DNA from: Siphonodentalium dalli | Lineage: Eukaryota > Mollusca > Scaphopoda > Gadilida > Siphonodentaliidae | Assembly: GCA_032622095.1 (NCBI GenBank) | Contig: CP136061.1 | Coordinates: 85,842,324-85,906,323, forward strand | DNA length: 64,000 bases | Reading direction: 5' to 3' | Part shown: positions 23,641 through 35,600 of the stretch, one piece after another | Layout: each line of letters starts with the position of its first letter | How positions within the stretch are numbered: position 1 is the first letter of the stretch | Made by a program: the position numbers and the translations under genes | The notes under the pieces: model-generated | What the model was told of the DNA's origin: nothing | Database searches by the model: none | Seen by the model: the letters and a program-made list of their open reading frames with translations, nothing else

Positions 23641-24085
23641 AAGATACTAGCAGATTAGCCCGCCACTGGCGGCATTGGTCCCATGGATTGGTCGATCCAT
23701 TAATTTTAGTTTTTCAAGGTAACCCCGTACAGGCTTAAGGTACATCGGGCGGAAAGAACTGACCCGATGAAAAATTGTTGAGCCCGACGTTGTCCGGGCT
23801 ACTCAAAAACCAAATGTCAAGTCGATAGCTCCACCCGTTTCCGAGATCTGGTCTGCGCATGCGCGAAGCTGGCGTCGCACGGGCTCGGCGACCCGATAAA
23901 ATTCGTATCCGGGGCAGGATACATTCACATACCAAATTTCAAGTCGATAGCTCCACCCGTTTCAGATATCTCGTCTGCGCATGCGCTGCACGGGCGTCGC
24001 ACGGGATCGCCAATACGACAGCGACGACCACCTGGTCAAACTACACTCACGTACCAAGTTTCGTCCCGATCGGTCGAGGTGTTGG
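23641..24085 (-). repeat. Inverted relative of the 4-kb CTAGTCT/GC-rich repeat
   Basis: The reverse complement reproduces element 1-2 modules: CGACCGATCGGGACGAAACT, the GCATGCGC segments, GGAAACGGGTGGAGCTATCG and the terminal AGCCCGGACAACGTCGGGCT. The companion motif GCCAGTGGCGGGCTAATCTG, next to GCTAGTATCT, lies at 23650-23675. About 115 bp of different sequence separates the two parts. This shows the family is dispersed and not just locally tandem. Confidence 0.8.
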
Positions 24086-24135
24086 TATCTGATGCAAAAG
24101 ACGAAATTGTGAGTGTTGGTCAATAGTCCCCGCAA

Positions 24136-24206
24136 AGTTAATCCCGTCGTGAACCCCATCCTCGCAAAGAGCGGACAGTCAATTAATCCCGTCGTGAACC
24201 CCATCA
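24136..24206 (+). repeat. Short direct repeat (about 23 bp twice)
   Basis: TTAATCCCGTCGTGAACCCC occurs near 24138 and again near 24183, 45 bp apart, both followed by ATC. Each may mark the end of a small element. Confidence 0.6.
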
Positions 24207-24732
24207 CCAACGTGACGTAAACATGTGTTGCGTTCTAAAAATAGGAAAGCACTTTTTTCCGTATATCCCTCTGCATAATAAATTTCGAGCGATAACGTTT
24301 GCGTAAATACGGGATTTCTGAGAAGCATTATGCCTATAGCTACCCCCCTAAGCCCTGACCTAAGTGTCTTACATTCTATAACAATGATGTTGTAAGAGTA
24401 CTATGGCATCCAATAAATCTCCCGCATAGGAAACCACTCAATGTTCCCGTATATCTCTCTGCAGATGCTAATAACGTTGAATGGTAAACAGACGCTCTTT
24501 ATTGCGATGCGTCAAAAACAAACGCTCATTTTGATTAACCCCCGCCGTGCCTTTGCGGTGATTTGGGAGTGGATAAAGGGTGCTCAGAGCTTCTCCAAAA
24601 CGCGACAACTACGGTGTTCGTGGGTTTTTACCCTTAGATGGGAAGTTTGAACTCAATCGAGTCAGCCGTTTTCGATTCTATAAAGTACACATATATATAT
24701 ATATATACGGAAGTCTCAAAATATATAGTATA
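24207..24732. other. No recognisable feature
   Basis: A (TA)n tract near 24689-24707. No supported gene. Confidence 0.45.
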
Positions 24733-24872
24733 GATGAATGTCGTAGTAGTGTGTGTTATTGGGATATACGACGAACTGGTGGTTCTGTGTACATTTAGTG
24801 TAACCCGCGAAATGAACCCCGAACCGCCACATCGTCGTATCACCAAACAACACACACTGCCATTACATTCAT
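24733..24872. repeat. Foldback, about 50-bp arms
   Basis: The left arm 24735-24785 (GAATGTCGTAGTAGTGTGTG...) is the inverse of 24821-24872 (reverse complement GAATGTAATGGCAGTGTGTG...), both running into ATACGACGA and TGG.GGTTC. Spacer of about 35 nt. Several mismatches. Confidence 0.65.
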
Positions 24873-25029
24873 TTCTTAAATAAAATGTAGAGCGAGGCAC
24901 GCTTCACGAGTTCAGGTACGATACTATGTAATATTGAAATTTGTTCACGGAAAGTTTTCAATATCTTACAACAAATAGTGCTCTTGCGCGTTGTTGCTAG
25001 TCAAAATTGTGCCTGCTCTGGCCACACTA

Positions 25030-25890
25030 TGCCATAACCCAGCAAACATGTAGGCGCCGGAACGGTGCCTGATAGTTACCGGTTTGTGCCGGTTGGTGCC
25101 GTTCCGATATACCGATGCCGGACCGGCACCAAACCGGTACCAATTTACCAATACTTTTCTTGCGCCGAATACCCGCACAAGATCGGTACTAATCTGATAC
25201 CGAGAAACATAAAGTATTATATTTTATTGCAAATAGAGTTATGAAAAATAACCAATTTCAATTATGTCACCTTCAAGTTCTGGTATCTGATCAATACTGT
25301 GTAAAAAAAAAGAGCATCTGAATAACGGTGCCGTACAGATGCCGGATATCCGGCACTCAGCCGACACGTCCAAGAGTTTATACATATGAGTTGTGAACTT
25401 TAGCCAATTTATTGTAATAATCTCTCAATAGTACATCAACATTTTTTAACAATGATATTCGGTGCAATTAAATGATGCAAATTATCAAAACCGACCTTTG
25501 ATAATTCAGCACACCGTGCCGTTATAGTGCCGTATGCAAGGCACCGATCCGGTGACAAAATCTCAGCGCCTGACCGGCATCGGATTTTCAATGCAGTGCA
25601 GTCATTAATTAACAAAAGTAATGAAATGCTGCTCACTACGAGTTATCTCATACCTTTTGCATGTAATTGAATGGGCATTGGCAGGGAACATGGTAAAACT
25701 TGACACAGTTGTTTTCAGTCTTTAGGTATTGTTTTTTCAACAACGGTCCGGCACCAAAAATACGATACTGATGGCACTGTAATAAAATTTCTTGCCGGTT
25801 CCACACCGTATATCCGGTGACGGTACGGCACTGTACTTAGACACCGGTTCGACACTGAATATCCGGCAACAGAACGGCACTGTACTTATC
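25030..25890. repeat. Cluster of GGTGCCG/CGGCACC dyads
   Basis: GC-rich islands at about 25050-25180, 25325-25370, 25505-25590 and 25745-25885 repeat GGTGCCG, CCGGCACC, CCGGTACC and ATCCGGC in both orientations, with AT-rich DNA in between. The symmetric distribution suggests a foldback element of about 0.85 kb. No open frame is credible. Confidence 0.55.
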
Positions 25891-27479
25891 AGTATTAAGA
25901 TGGTATCATGACACCAATCATTCTGATTGACATGATAGCCTCTGAATTGGAACACAGTCTAGTTGTCAGCTGTTGACTGAACTTCATGAGAACGTGTTTT
26001 GTGTGGCTCGAAATTGTGAAATTAGAATCTTTGTCCGCCTGAACTTCATCTTCCACTCAATATTTACCTGATCGACTGCCTGCACGATACCATGCTCAAT
26101 AAGAACTTAAAACATATTTAATTCATTCTGGTCCCGTTCTGTTTTATTAAGGGTTAACAAAATATTTCAATGAGATAAAATCCTCAAAATTATTTGCGGG
26201 TGTATTCGACTTTATTTTCGGCACGAAAGTACCAACCTACAGTGTGTCAAATGCCAGGCCTATATCATGCACTTTTGACGAGGGCGTATTTTGATCAAAT
26301 TTTTATCAAAATGGGAAATCGCATGCCTGAAAGTTCAGAGTTGGATGAAAATATTAGCGCAAAAATAGGTTGAAATTGTTCTGATAATTTTATAATTACA
26401 ATTGCGCTCCAAAATACAACTAGGCTATATCAATATCCGCTTTTCAATTTTACCCGGTATCGAAATAGGTCGATAAATAAATGAACTGCCTAGCTTCTGT
26501 ACGAGCATTATGTCCCAGAAAGACGCATTGAAGTCTTAAAAATACAACTTAATTTAAGACGATATTTGTGTCCCAAAAAAACCCAGCCATTTTAATAACA
26601 GCATGAAACAGAAAAGAGCAGTCCGAGTTAAAGTGTATTCCTGATATGGTAAAACTAAAGAGCGTTGCTTTTACTTATGTGCGAACAGTTCAAAACAGCT
26701 GGAACATGGCTTACCACGGAAAATATATCTGAGAGCACATGCAGCCCACCGGTATATAATAATTCCGTCTTAATTTGTCAATTTACACAATTTGAAAGCT
26801 CGACCGACCCATATGCATGTCCTTTTAGAAGTGTTAGTATATACTCACTGTGAAACAGGTTATTTGTTCGATTATTTGAAAGGTACTTTCAGTGAAGCAA
26901 TCGCTAGAACAGCATTGTTCTGCATTTTGGTGACATGAATATGGTGTAAACAATATTTAATTTCGAACAGAACATGTAATACATACAAAACAAATTGATA
27001 TAAGTAATAATAATATTCAAAACGGGGATTAGATCAGGTCTTTTCCTCGGAGTAGGAAGTTTACCCTTGGTAAAAAAAATAAATAAATCTTTTACCCATG
27101 TAATTATCTTTTATTCATGCGCCCCCTAATATTCCTCAGTTCATTGAGGGTATGGGGTATACTGTAGATGTAGATAGATATATCGGAGTAGATATCATAT
27201 AGGGTAAATTTAGCAGACGGGGATAATATGTTAGATCCGAAAAAATATTGTTCAAGGAGGGGTAGATGGATAGAGTACAAGAAGGAAGGCATATCGAGGG
27301 CAACATATTCATTATATGGGGATCTACCATAAAAATTCTATCGGGCCCATATGAGCCCATTAGGCCTATATAGTTGGAGCATTTGGTGGCCATAATTATA
27401 TCGAACTGCAAAAGAGGAAGTTTTCATATCTGTTTTTTCTCTCACAAATAAATTAAGACAATATATATTCCCTGATTTC
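25891..27479. other. No recognisable gene
   Basis: Only short frames. Nothing in the sequence identifies a gene or repeat. Confidence 0.45.
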
Positions 27480-27985
27480 TCTCAGAATCAGGGGGGGGGG
27501 GGGGTCGGAAAAAAAATTCAGGCACGTATGGCATTTTTTCCCTTTCGATCATTTTTTGTACCCACCCACCCCCACCGCCAAATTGTTTTCCGTTTTCGGC
27601 AGTTTTTTCCGACCATTTTTTGACACCCACCCCCTTTTAACACTAAAACATATATTTGCGGGGGAATTCACTGTAAACAGCTGTATATGAATTTCTGTGC
27701 ATACTATTAATCATGGATGTTAACATGGACATGTAAATAGGAATGAGTCATTTTGAGGTCAATCGGCCAAAAAACATGGCTGCCAGCGGACATCTTGGAT
27801 TTCAAAATTTGCAACAAAATACAACACGATAACTGCCTCCAGTCAGTTTACCAGTTAGAATTACATTATTTCTCTCATTCAAAGTGGTTTTGAAGCCCAA
27901 CTCATTGCCAAAACACTAAAAAAACAAGCAGGAAATATTTATTTTAGTTGCGGAAATTTTTTTTTCCGCAACTAAAATACAAATT
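27480..27985 (+). repeat. Dispersed repeat R, copy 1
   Basis: Starts in a G14 run (about 27490-27503) with flanking CACCCACCCCC blocks. It continues with GGGGGAATTCACTGTAAACA, a CATTCGGCC-like/AACATGGCTGCCAGCG segment and a terminal CAGGAAATATTTATTTTAGT segment. The same series appears inverted at 45410-45900 and direct at 46090-46430. The right end carries a perfect 17-bp hairpin, TATTTTAGTTGCGGAAA (27940-27956) against 27963-27979. Non-coding. Confidence 0.75.
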
Positions 27986-28771
27986 TGTATGTCTCGTAAT
28001 CATAGTCACCAGTGGTTGACTCTTGTGAGTAGTATTGGGCGATTTATAATTTTGTGAAAATTAAGTATTTGTATTTTGAAATTCACAACACTGTCCTGCA
28101 TGTCAAGTGTAACCCCATTGCACACAATGGCACAGTCTTTTTGCTGTTTTAATTTGGTCTGTCTTAAATCACTGACAATTGGTACTGTTTTACAGAGGAA
28201 AATATCAATGATTAACACCCGATAATTATCGGAGGGTATAACATCTTGTCCCTTTCATATACAAATATATTCCAGACAGTGCTAACATTTTTCCAGGTTA
28301 TTAAGAAGCAAGGTAGGTCCAATTTCACACAAACAAATTGTTAATAAATTTCCGAGAAAGTTAATTTCCGTATATTCTCAAATACCTTCGGTCAGAGCAT
28401 ACAATGTATCTAATTGGGCACTCGCTAAAGCGTGTAAGCCGATGCCGAGGGCGATTCCAACATAAAATGTGTAAGCCTGCTATTACTTTTTGTCTTCTGC
28501 ATTGTTATTCAATCGCCTCAAATGGCCGGACCCGTCATGTTTTTGTGACTTGTATCGTGCATTGTATCGTGAATTGTGGGTCACCATTTGGTTTCGAAAT
28601 CGGCTAGTTCCTAATTCTTGTAGGTATTATATCAATATATAGAACCTAATACTTCTCGGTACCTGTTGCCTAGGTACTAACAGACATATATGTACTCTGA
28701 AGGAATTATACGGATTGTTATACCTAAGAATGTATTACCAAGATGTAGCATTCGAGTAATATGGAAGCATG
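27986..28771. other. No recognisable feature
   Basis: Frames at 28006-28218 and 28404-28607 are unrecognised. No repeat seen. Confidence 0.45.
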
Positions 28772-28892
28772 AAATGAAGCATGAAATGTCCAGGCCCCCT
28801 TTTCTCCACCAAATGCTGGGATTTTCCGGTCAAGTGAATCCAGGTAGATAGATGGTTAGCCAAAATGATCATATAATTCAATGTATTCTGCA
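28772..28892 (+). repeat. Dispersed repeat, copy shared with 50521-50641
   Basis: AGGCCCCCTTTTCTCCACC...GATTTTCCGGTCAAGTGAAT...CAATGTATTCTGCA matches AGGCCACCTTTTTCTTCAC...GATTTTCCGGTTAAGTGAAT...CAATGTATTTTGCA at 50.5 kb in the same orientation. Confidence 0.65.
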
Positions 28893-29580
28893 GCCATTTT
28901 GGAATTTACTCTTTGCATGACTAAATTGTTTGGCACGGGCTACAGGTCGTTCCTTTAGTCGGATGATCATGAAATTTGTCACAGATGTTGACAATGAGAT
29001 TTAGATAGGAACGAATAATTTTGGGGTTATTCGGCCATAAAACATGGCCGCCTGCAGCCATTTTGGATTTTACTCTTTGCATGACTAAATCCTTTGGCAC
29101 AGGCTACATGTCATACCTTTCTTTGGCCCGATCGTTAGGAAATTTGTCATGGCTGTTGACATTGACATGTAGATGGGAACAAGTCATTTTGGGGTCATTC
29201 GGCACAAAAACATGGCCAACATCGGCCATCTTGTATTTCAAAATGCAATCCATTAACATGGGCTACAGGCCGGAGTGTTCTTCTGATCATCGTGAAATTT
29301 GTCTTGGAGGTTAATATTGACATATAGATGGGAATGAGTCATTTTGTGGTCATTCGGCCATAAAACATATTGCCGCTGACCATCTTGGATTTTACTCTTT
29401 GTATGACTAAATATTTTGACAAAGGCTACATATCCTATCTTGTGTCGGATCATCATGAAATTTGTCTCGGATATTAACATTGACATGTTATTGGGAACGA
29501 GTCATTTTGGGGTCATTCGGCAAAAAAAGATGGCTGCCAGTGGCCATCTTGGATTTTACTCTTTGCATAATTAGACATTT
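28893..29580 (+). repeat. Tandem array S (about 155-175 bp unit) with CCATCTTGGAT motifs
   Basis: About four diverged monomers. Each runs GTCATTTTGGGGTCATTCGG, then AAACATGGC.GCC, then GGCCATCTTGGATTTTACTC, then TTTGCATGACTAAAT, GGCTACA and GAAATTTGTC. CATTCGGC recurs at about 29026, 29197, 29351 and 29513. The same family lies on the opposite strand at 58990-59480, and single units are embedded in repeat R. The frame at 29021-29314 is repeat translation. Confidence 0.8.
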
Positions 29581-31577
29581 CAACTTTCCACATTCCTAAT
29601 AACTCAATTGACTGTGGCACATAATATTATTCCCTTTCCTAGTTGAGATACAGTGTCATTGACACTTTTATTGTAATTATATTGAACTTTATGATCACCT
29701 TGGTGGTTGCTCCATTACATATCAACGTACGATCATGTTAACGGGAATATGCTACCTCGCAATGCACAATATTATTTTTCAGTGTATGGTTGTTTGAACA
29801 TATCTTTGATTGCATGCACTTGGGCTAATATCAGGTCATCGGCATTTAAAGCTATTAGGTCGTCGTTAACCAAAATGTATTCACTCAATGTAACTATTTA
29901 TGGTTTTGTGTGAATCAGATATGTGCATCATTATGAGCAGGGATAAACGATGTGATGCGGTTGCAGACAACGTAGTACGTTCCGCGTATTTATATGTTTG
30001 ACCTAGTGAATATCAGCAAATATAATTTCCAGGTATACATACAGTTTCAGACACAGAGTATGTAGGTAATTTTTGGACTATAATATTCCTTTGCATTTGG
30101 ATAAATTTAGTTCATAGTGTACCACCATGCATTATTTTCATAAAGGTTGAATATTCGTGTTTCATCACTTAACCGGAGGCAACTTTGACTACCATTTTAA
30201 GACACGGACAATAGGATCAACACATTTTACCTAATACTCTCTGAATATCTCTCAATGTATCCTATCATAGTGAATTGTGTTGGAGATAAAATAAACGAAG
30301 ATCAGTCACATTCGTGAGAGTGTTCTGAGTACATATATATGTCTGCTTCTAGAACATATCACAGATTCAATATATCCCTATTGACTGTTTTTCTGTTTCT
30401 GGGTGCCCATAAGTCCAGATTTAACTGTTGTATGAGACCCTGGTTTGGCTTGCACTTTCGCGAGATATGTTAGAGGGAATTCGAAAATCTCTTAGTTGTC
30501 AAAAGTTTCCATTGTACTCTGAAATCATTCTTCCTCGCATAATTCGAGTGCTTGTTCACTCTTATATAACTAGCTTTTCAATTTGTACACATTTTAATTG
30601 TAAATTTCATTCGACTGTAGCCATTCTGGCGGTCGTGTCGGGATATGTGGAATTTATTGACCTGACTATTGTGGCTGAAAGGGACCCTAGCTGGTTCGGA
30701 CCATGCTTCACACAGCCAATAGCTGATACTGGTCCCGTCTGATACCGAAACTGGCTGCTATGAATCGCATGAGAACGACGGACCATTGCTGTTACGTATC
30801 ATGTATGGAAGATACCCCAGCTTATAGGAACATGACTTATATTTATATAGCTTTTTGATGATTTATTCCTATAAAAAAACTGAGTGCATTCTTATTTATT
30901 TTCCCAAAATCTGCCAATAAGTTGAGACTAGCCTATGCAGCACATTACGTCAGCCCAGTATAATATTTCCAATCACTTCGCAAGAATAACGTGATCGAAG
31001 TAAATCACTGGCTTAAGATGCAGTTCGGTTGAACTTTGAAAAGCATGCCCAATTATTCTGCTGACAGCGTTTAGTGATTAATTCAGATTATGTCATCAAT
31101 TTGTGACGTCGTGCTTCGTTTTATTGGGATGTAAAACGGGTCACCAATTGGCAGTTGACCAATCACCAAAGAGGATTTAGTGTAACACAGACGGGCTATG
31201 TAAATATAATTATTACTACCTTTTATTAAACCCAGATGTTAATACATGAACTCACCGCATGTACATTTGAATTTGGCAAACATATTGCATATATATCTAG
31301 TTTAAACAGCTAATCGAATATCAATCACAATTATGTTTTGTTGAACCTATCCCATTAAGCTTTCAATGTAATTAATTGACGAACAGTTTTAATATGACAG
31401 TATACTTTATACCACAATGCTTATACGGCCTGGTAAAACATTGCATAATACATTCAAATGAGCTGCTCGTCTTTCATAGACTTTGATACTTATATGTTAA
31501 GTTATCAGCTAATCGCATTGATTAAAGAGCATGTGTTTGGAAAACAAAATAGTCGGGATTCTTTCTTCTATACAAAT
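29581..31577. other. No recognisable gene
   Basis: The longest frame is 104 codons at 30428-30742, with no recognisable domain. No repeats identified. Confidence 0.45.
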
Positions 31578-31675
31578 GAGAAGGCCTCAGTGGCTCAGGC
31601 GGTTAGGGGCCCATTGGGTGAATGTTGTGACATGCAAGGTAATTTAGTCATACACCGTGTAAGATCCCGGATAGC
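31578..31675 (+). repeat. Possible tRNA-derived SINE head
   Basis: GGCCTCAGTGGCTCAGGCGG contains an A-box-like TGGCTCAGGCGG (31591-31602; Pol III consensus TRGCNNAGYNGG, one mismatch). TGTAAGATCCC at about 31658 is a weak B-box (7 of 11 positions against GGTTCGATCCC). No tRNA cloverleaf can be drawn, so this is not a tRNA gene. The 124-codon frame 31458-31832 runs through it and is probably fortuitous. Confidence 0.35.
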
Positions 31676-32495
31676 CGCCTGCATCCAATTTAGACATTAT
31701 TCGGAAAACATTGTAAGCTCCCATCTAGTGGTCACACCGAGGATTCATGTGAGGCTTGGCGACGAACGGATGAGGGATACTGTCTTTAGAGTAAATCCAA
31801 GATATAATGATTTTCATCGAAAATGCCTGTAAGTTTTCAACACATTTCACCAATAAGTGTGGGCTGCATGATGCGCAGACGGATTGAAAAACGGCGGCCT
31901 CTTTTTAACATAATTCGGGGCAAATGGTAATCTGCAATCTAAAGTCTCCCTAAAGATCCATAGGACGTTTGGTGCCGACCGAATGAGATCCAGATGAAAT
32001 TCGGGGACGATTAGAATAGTGATTTGGGATGTTATGCCAAATAGTCATGTACAGAGTTAAATCTAAGATGGTTGTCGCCGGCCATGTTTTCAATTCAATA
32101 GCACCTATCTAGAGGTGATCCAAATAAATCTTTTGTATTTTAAAAACATTTTGCTCAACTTGTAGAGAGGCTGTTGTCAACTGCAACAGTTGATGGGTCG
32201 ATTCGGTATGAGGACATTTGGTATGTTAGTAAGTAGAGTAGTTATCCCTTCGAAAAAATTATCCCTTAGATAATAAGTTCATCTTCTCTGGAATGTATAT
32301 GTATTACATATCAATTTAGCAAGTGTGTTACTTTCGTTAGAAACGTCTTCAAAAAGTTCTTTTTCTTTTTTAATTTCTCTATTTCCCGACAGACAAGACA
32401 ATGAATAATCGAGGTGCCCAATGAGCGAACATGCATCACCATCTGGTAACTTAAATATGTGTAAAGTACATTTCACGTAGCAGATGAGGCCTTGA
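31676..32495. other. No recognisable gene
   Basis: Faint relatives of the array S words (GGCCGCCATTTTT-like, GGCCATGTTTTC) near 31890 and 32085. Otherwise nothing. Confidence 0.4.
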
Positions 32496-32583
32496 AGAAT
32501 GAGGTCCTCAACGGATATATTTGGTGACGTTAGTCCGCTGTGCGGGTTGCGTCAATAAATTCACCCTCTGGGTACCTCATTCT
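32496..32583. repeat. Short hairpin MITE of the AGAATGAGGTCC family
   Basis: AGAATGAGGTCCTC...GGTGA...GTCCGCTGTGCGG...TTCACCCTCTGGGTACCTCA and TTCT form a foldback of about 88 bp. Two better preserved relatives are built into the element at 63560-64000. Confidence 0.7.
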
Positions 32584-33456
32584 ACTAATATATGGCACAT
32601 AGTTTGAGGAATTCTTGAGGGATGGAACATGTTTGCTTACTTGCGGTTTTAGATGTGACTTCAGCGTGTTTTTCTGATCGAATCTCTGGTGATTTTTCTG
32701 TATCAGGCAGTTGTATTATGATAGTTGAATTATCAGGCTCTCCTTTAACATTCTGCACTGCAATACAAACAGACATTCCGTTATGTAAACTTTGTGGCCA
32801 TATGTGGCTCAGAAACAGCAGTTTGGGGGCCATTTTGCGCAATAGTGATAATAGGTGCATTTTACATGCATTTAATATTGCCATGCCTTGCGTTCCACTC
32901 GCTAACACGGTCGTGACTGTGATTCCGCTACAACTTGCGGCAACGGCGGGCCGAGATCACCACTAGCAACAGCTTGTTGGTTTAACACCGCCACCAGTTT
33001 AGTCCTTCACTAGGATTAACAGGCTGGAATGTCATATTACGTTTCTGCATCATTTCCGGCATTGAACAACAAAAACATCAATAACTCTGTAGTATTTTAT
33101 AACCAGATTTCCTTATTTATAATATATTGTACATTTCACAACGCTGTCGAAGTTGAATGCGAAGCATTCGAAGTCTTTCGCTGTTGTTAAAAATATATTG
33201 GTAAATTTGTACACTTTGCGAACACTCCAATCCTCTCGGTGTTTTTTTTCTAAATTCAGTATGTTCGGCAAAGGGGAACGCCCTTTGCCGACCACACTGT
33301 CATTGGAAGCCGATAAACTCGTAACGTTCGTCAACGAGGTACTTTTCTTTCAAACTGGGTTGAATAGTATGGGAAACCACATTGCTAGTGACTCTAATGA
33401 CGTTGCCACCTCCTATCTACGGTGTCTGATGTACACCACCAGAGGTGTCGTCCTGT
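32584..33456. other. No recognisable gene
   Basis: Overlapping frames of 107-114 codons on both strands (32585-32966, 33153-33476) lack recognisable domains. Confidence 0.4.
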
Positions 33457-33764
33457 GGATTGACTATTTCGAGTAACAGGAACGGAACGAGGAACAGGAA
33501 CGAGTTCCGAGTAACATAATGACTATTTCGAGTAACAGGAACGAGGAACAGAGATATAAGCTCACATTTTTCTCGCGTTTTGCGCTATGTAACGATACAT
33601 ATTATACATCATTCGAAAGGTTAGCATATCCCCTTCATTAATATTGCAACGTTTAGACACTAATGTTGCGAACAAAGCGTACAATTGGCCAGGAACGGCG
33701 AGCGTTGAATAAGAAATTAGCAAAAAACGAAAAAATCCGAGTACCAGGCATGAGGAACAGAGAT
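33457..33764 (+). repeat. Left inverted end of a composite foldback element
   Basis: Begins GGATTGACTATTTCGAGTAA and is the reverse complement, at roughly 95 percent identity, of the sequence ending at 44100. Both ends show two ATTTCGAGTAACAGGAACG-type blocks, CGAGGAACAG, then CGCGTTTTGCGCTATGTAA, CATTAATATTGCAAC and GGCCAGGAACGGCGAGCGTT. The two ends diverge after AGGAACAGAGATATAAG near 33764. No target-site duplication is visible next to the outer ends. Confidence 0.8.
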
Positions 33765-34565
33765 ATAAGGGGACATGACAATCTGCGGGATGGGATGGGA
33801 TATGGGACAAAACGACAATCTGCGGGACAGAATTTCAACTTGCGTTGGACGGCCGATATCTCGAGGAATAGAGCACATAGATGGCTCCTTTTGGTGTCTA
33901 ACGAAAGGCCCACATTCGCCCGATCCACACATATTAACCCCACCACTGACCTGACACCAGGAGTTGCATTGTTTGATCTACAACTGACCTAACATGGGAT
34001 ATCTAGAACGACAATCTGCGGGACAGAATTTCAAATTGCGTGGGACGGCCGATATCTCGAGGAATACAGCACGTAGAGGGCTCCTTTATGTGTCTAACGA
34101 AAGGTCAATATTCGCCCTAGCCACACATATTAACCCCGACACTGTACGGACAACAGAAGTTGCATTATTTGATCGACAACTGACCTAACATGGGATGGAA
34201 TTTGGGATAGAACGACAATCTGGTGGACAGAATTTCAAATTGCGTGGGACGGCCGATATCTCGAGGAATACAGCACGTAGAGGGCTCCTTTTGGTGTCTA
34301 ACGAAAGGCCGATATTCGCCCTAGCCACACACATTTGAGTATGGACATGACAATCTGCGGGATGGGATGGGATATGGGACAAAACGACAATCTGCGGGAC
34401 AGAATTTCAAATTGCGTGGGACGGCCGATATCTCGAGGAATACAGCGCGTAGAGGGCTCCTTTTCGTGTCTAACGAAAGGCCGATATTCGCCATAGCCAC
34501 ACATATTAACCCCACCACTGTACGGACACCGGAAGTTGCATTATTCTGTCGACAACTGACCTAAC
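33765..34565 (+). repeat. Subterminal tandem array (about 172-204 bp unit, 4 copies)
   Basis: AACGACAATCTG recurs at 33811, 34007, 34211 and 34383. Each copy continues GACAGAATTTCAA, GGACGGCCGATATCTCGAGG, GGCTCC, GTGTCTAACGAAAGG, ATTCGCC, CACACAT and most end in CAACTGACCTAACAT. Frames of 64-109 codons on both strands are products of the repeat. The array is present only on the left side of the composite. Confidence 0.8.
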
Positions 34566-34806
34566 ATAAAATGCAACAAACACGAAAAACTGCGTTCGAC
34601 ATTAATGTTTAGAATTTAGATTTCTCGATGAATACGCTAGCAAACAACAAGTTTGTGGTATCAAATAACGCAGTGGAATACTGCGTACTCGTTTATAGCT
34701 ACAATATGGCTGTTTAGTGCGAATAGTGCAATGGCGAACACGCAAACACGCGCTAAAAATAGACTCGATGTTTACAATTATAGGATCGATTTCAGCTGGT
34801 ATATTC
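34566..34806. other. Unique stretch between tandem array and palindrome
   Basis: No recognisable feature. The 121-codon frame 34653-35018 starts here and runs into the palindrome arm; it has no recognisable domain. Confidence 0.4.
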
Positions 34807-35600
34807 ATATAATGGGGCGTATAGTATATCAAAATGTAGGATTAGACACAGGGAATGTATTTTTCCAAATGGGTCCACTACGCGGTGAAATTGTTGTAGA
34901 AATTCGCTCCAAGATATTCGCACTTATTTTTATTTCAGTTGTGACTAAAAGCCCAGATGCCGGAACCCGGCGACTAAAAGCCAAGTTACAAAATAGATTA
35001 ACTGGTTTGAACGCATGAATATGTCAATGGTCAGACTATTGGAAAGAATATTCAAATCAAATTTTGTTTATAGACTTAAACCCTTACGTGTGACACTCGA
35101 ATTTTAATTAAATCCATGATTGTGTAGTCTCTCGAATATCACGAACACTGCGCGCACACATGTTATTGGGATACATGCCATCTTTGTCTTGCGTTTTGTT
35201 TTGTTTAGTTTCTTTTTTTGGCGGCCAAAGATGTGATGTGTTCGTATCATACTGTGATACGGACAACGAAATCACTGAATTTCAGATTATCAGCTTAACC
35301 GCATTATTTCATCAGTATCTGAAGCAAATGAACACCGTAAACGATAGACAATTAACACACCTCTTCGTGCGGGATATTCTTTAAAGCCAGTAACACCTCA
35401 GTCATCCTGACAGACTGTACAAACATACTGATAATAGTTTTGTTAATTGGAATTATCAAAGCTAACATACATGTTGTGGCTTCAAAGTGAACAATTTACC
35501 AGATTTTTATGGAGGCATGATGTTAAGGGACTCTTAGTTGCAATAAGACCCTCGCAATAAATGCTTCAACAAACGCTCTTTATTGGCTACCCTATACATG
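34807..35600 (+). repeat. Left arm of an interrupted long palindrome
   Basis: The reverse complement of this arm is found in two pieces, 35607-36063 and 37068-37579. It contains a 74-codon frame (35160-35384) with SCVLFCLVSFFGGQ and ALFHQYLKQMNTVNDRQLT. A diverged, shorter version (65 codons) is encoded in the other arm. The protein is not recognised. Confidence 0.8.

Noticed and set aside
31578-31675. tRNA gene
   Set aside because: No acceptor or anticodon stem can be drawn; only A/B-box-like words.
33663-34564. Series of 64-109-codon frames on both strands
   Set aside because: They repeat with the 172-204-bp tandem unit.
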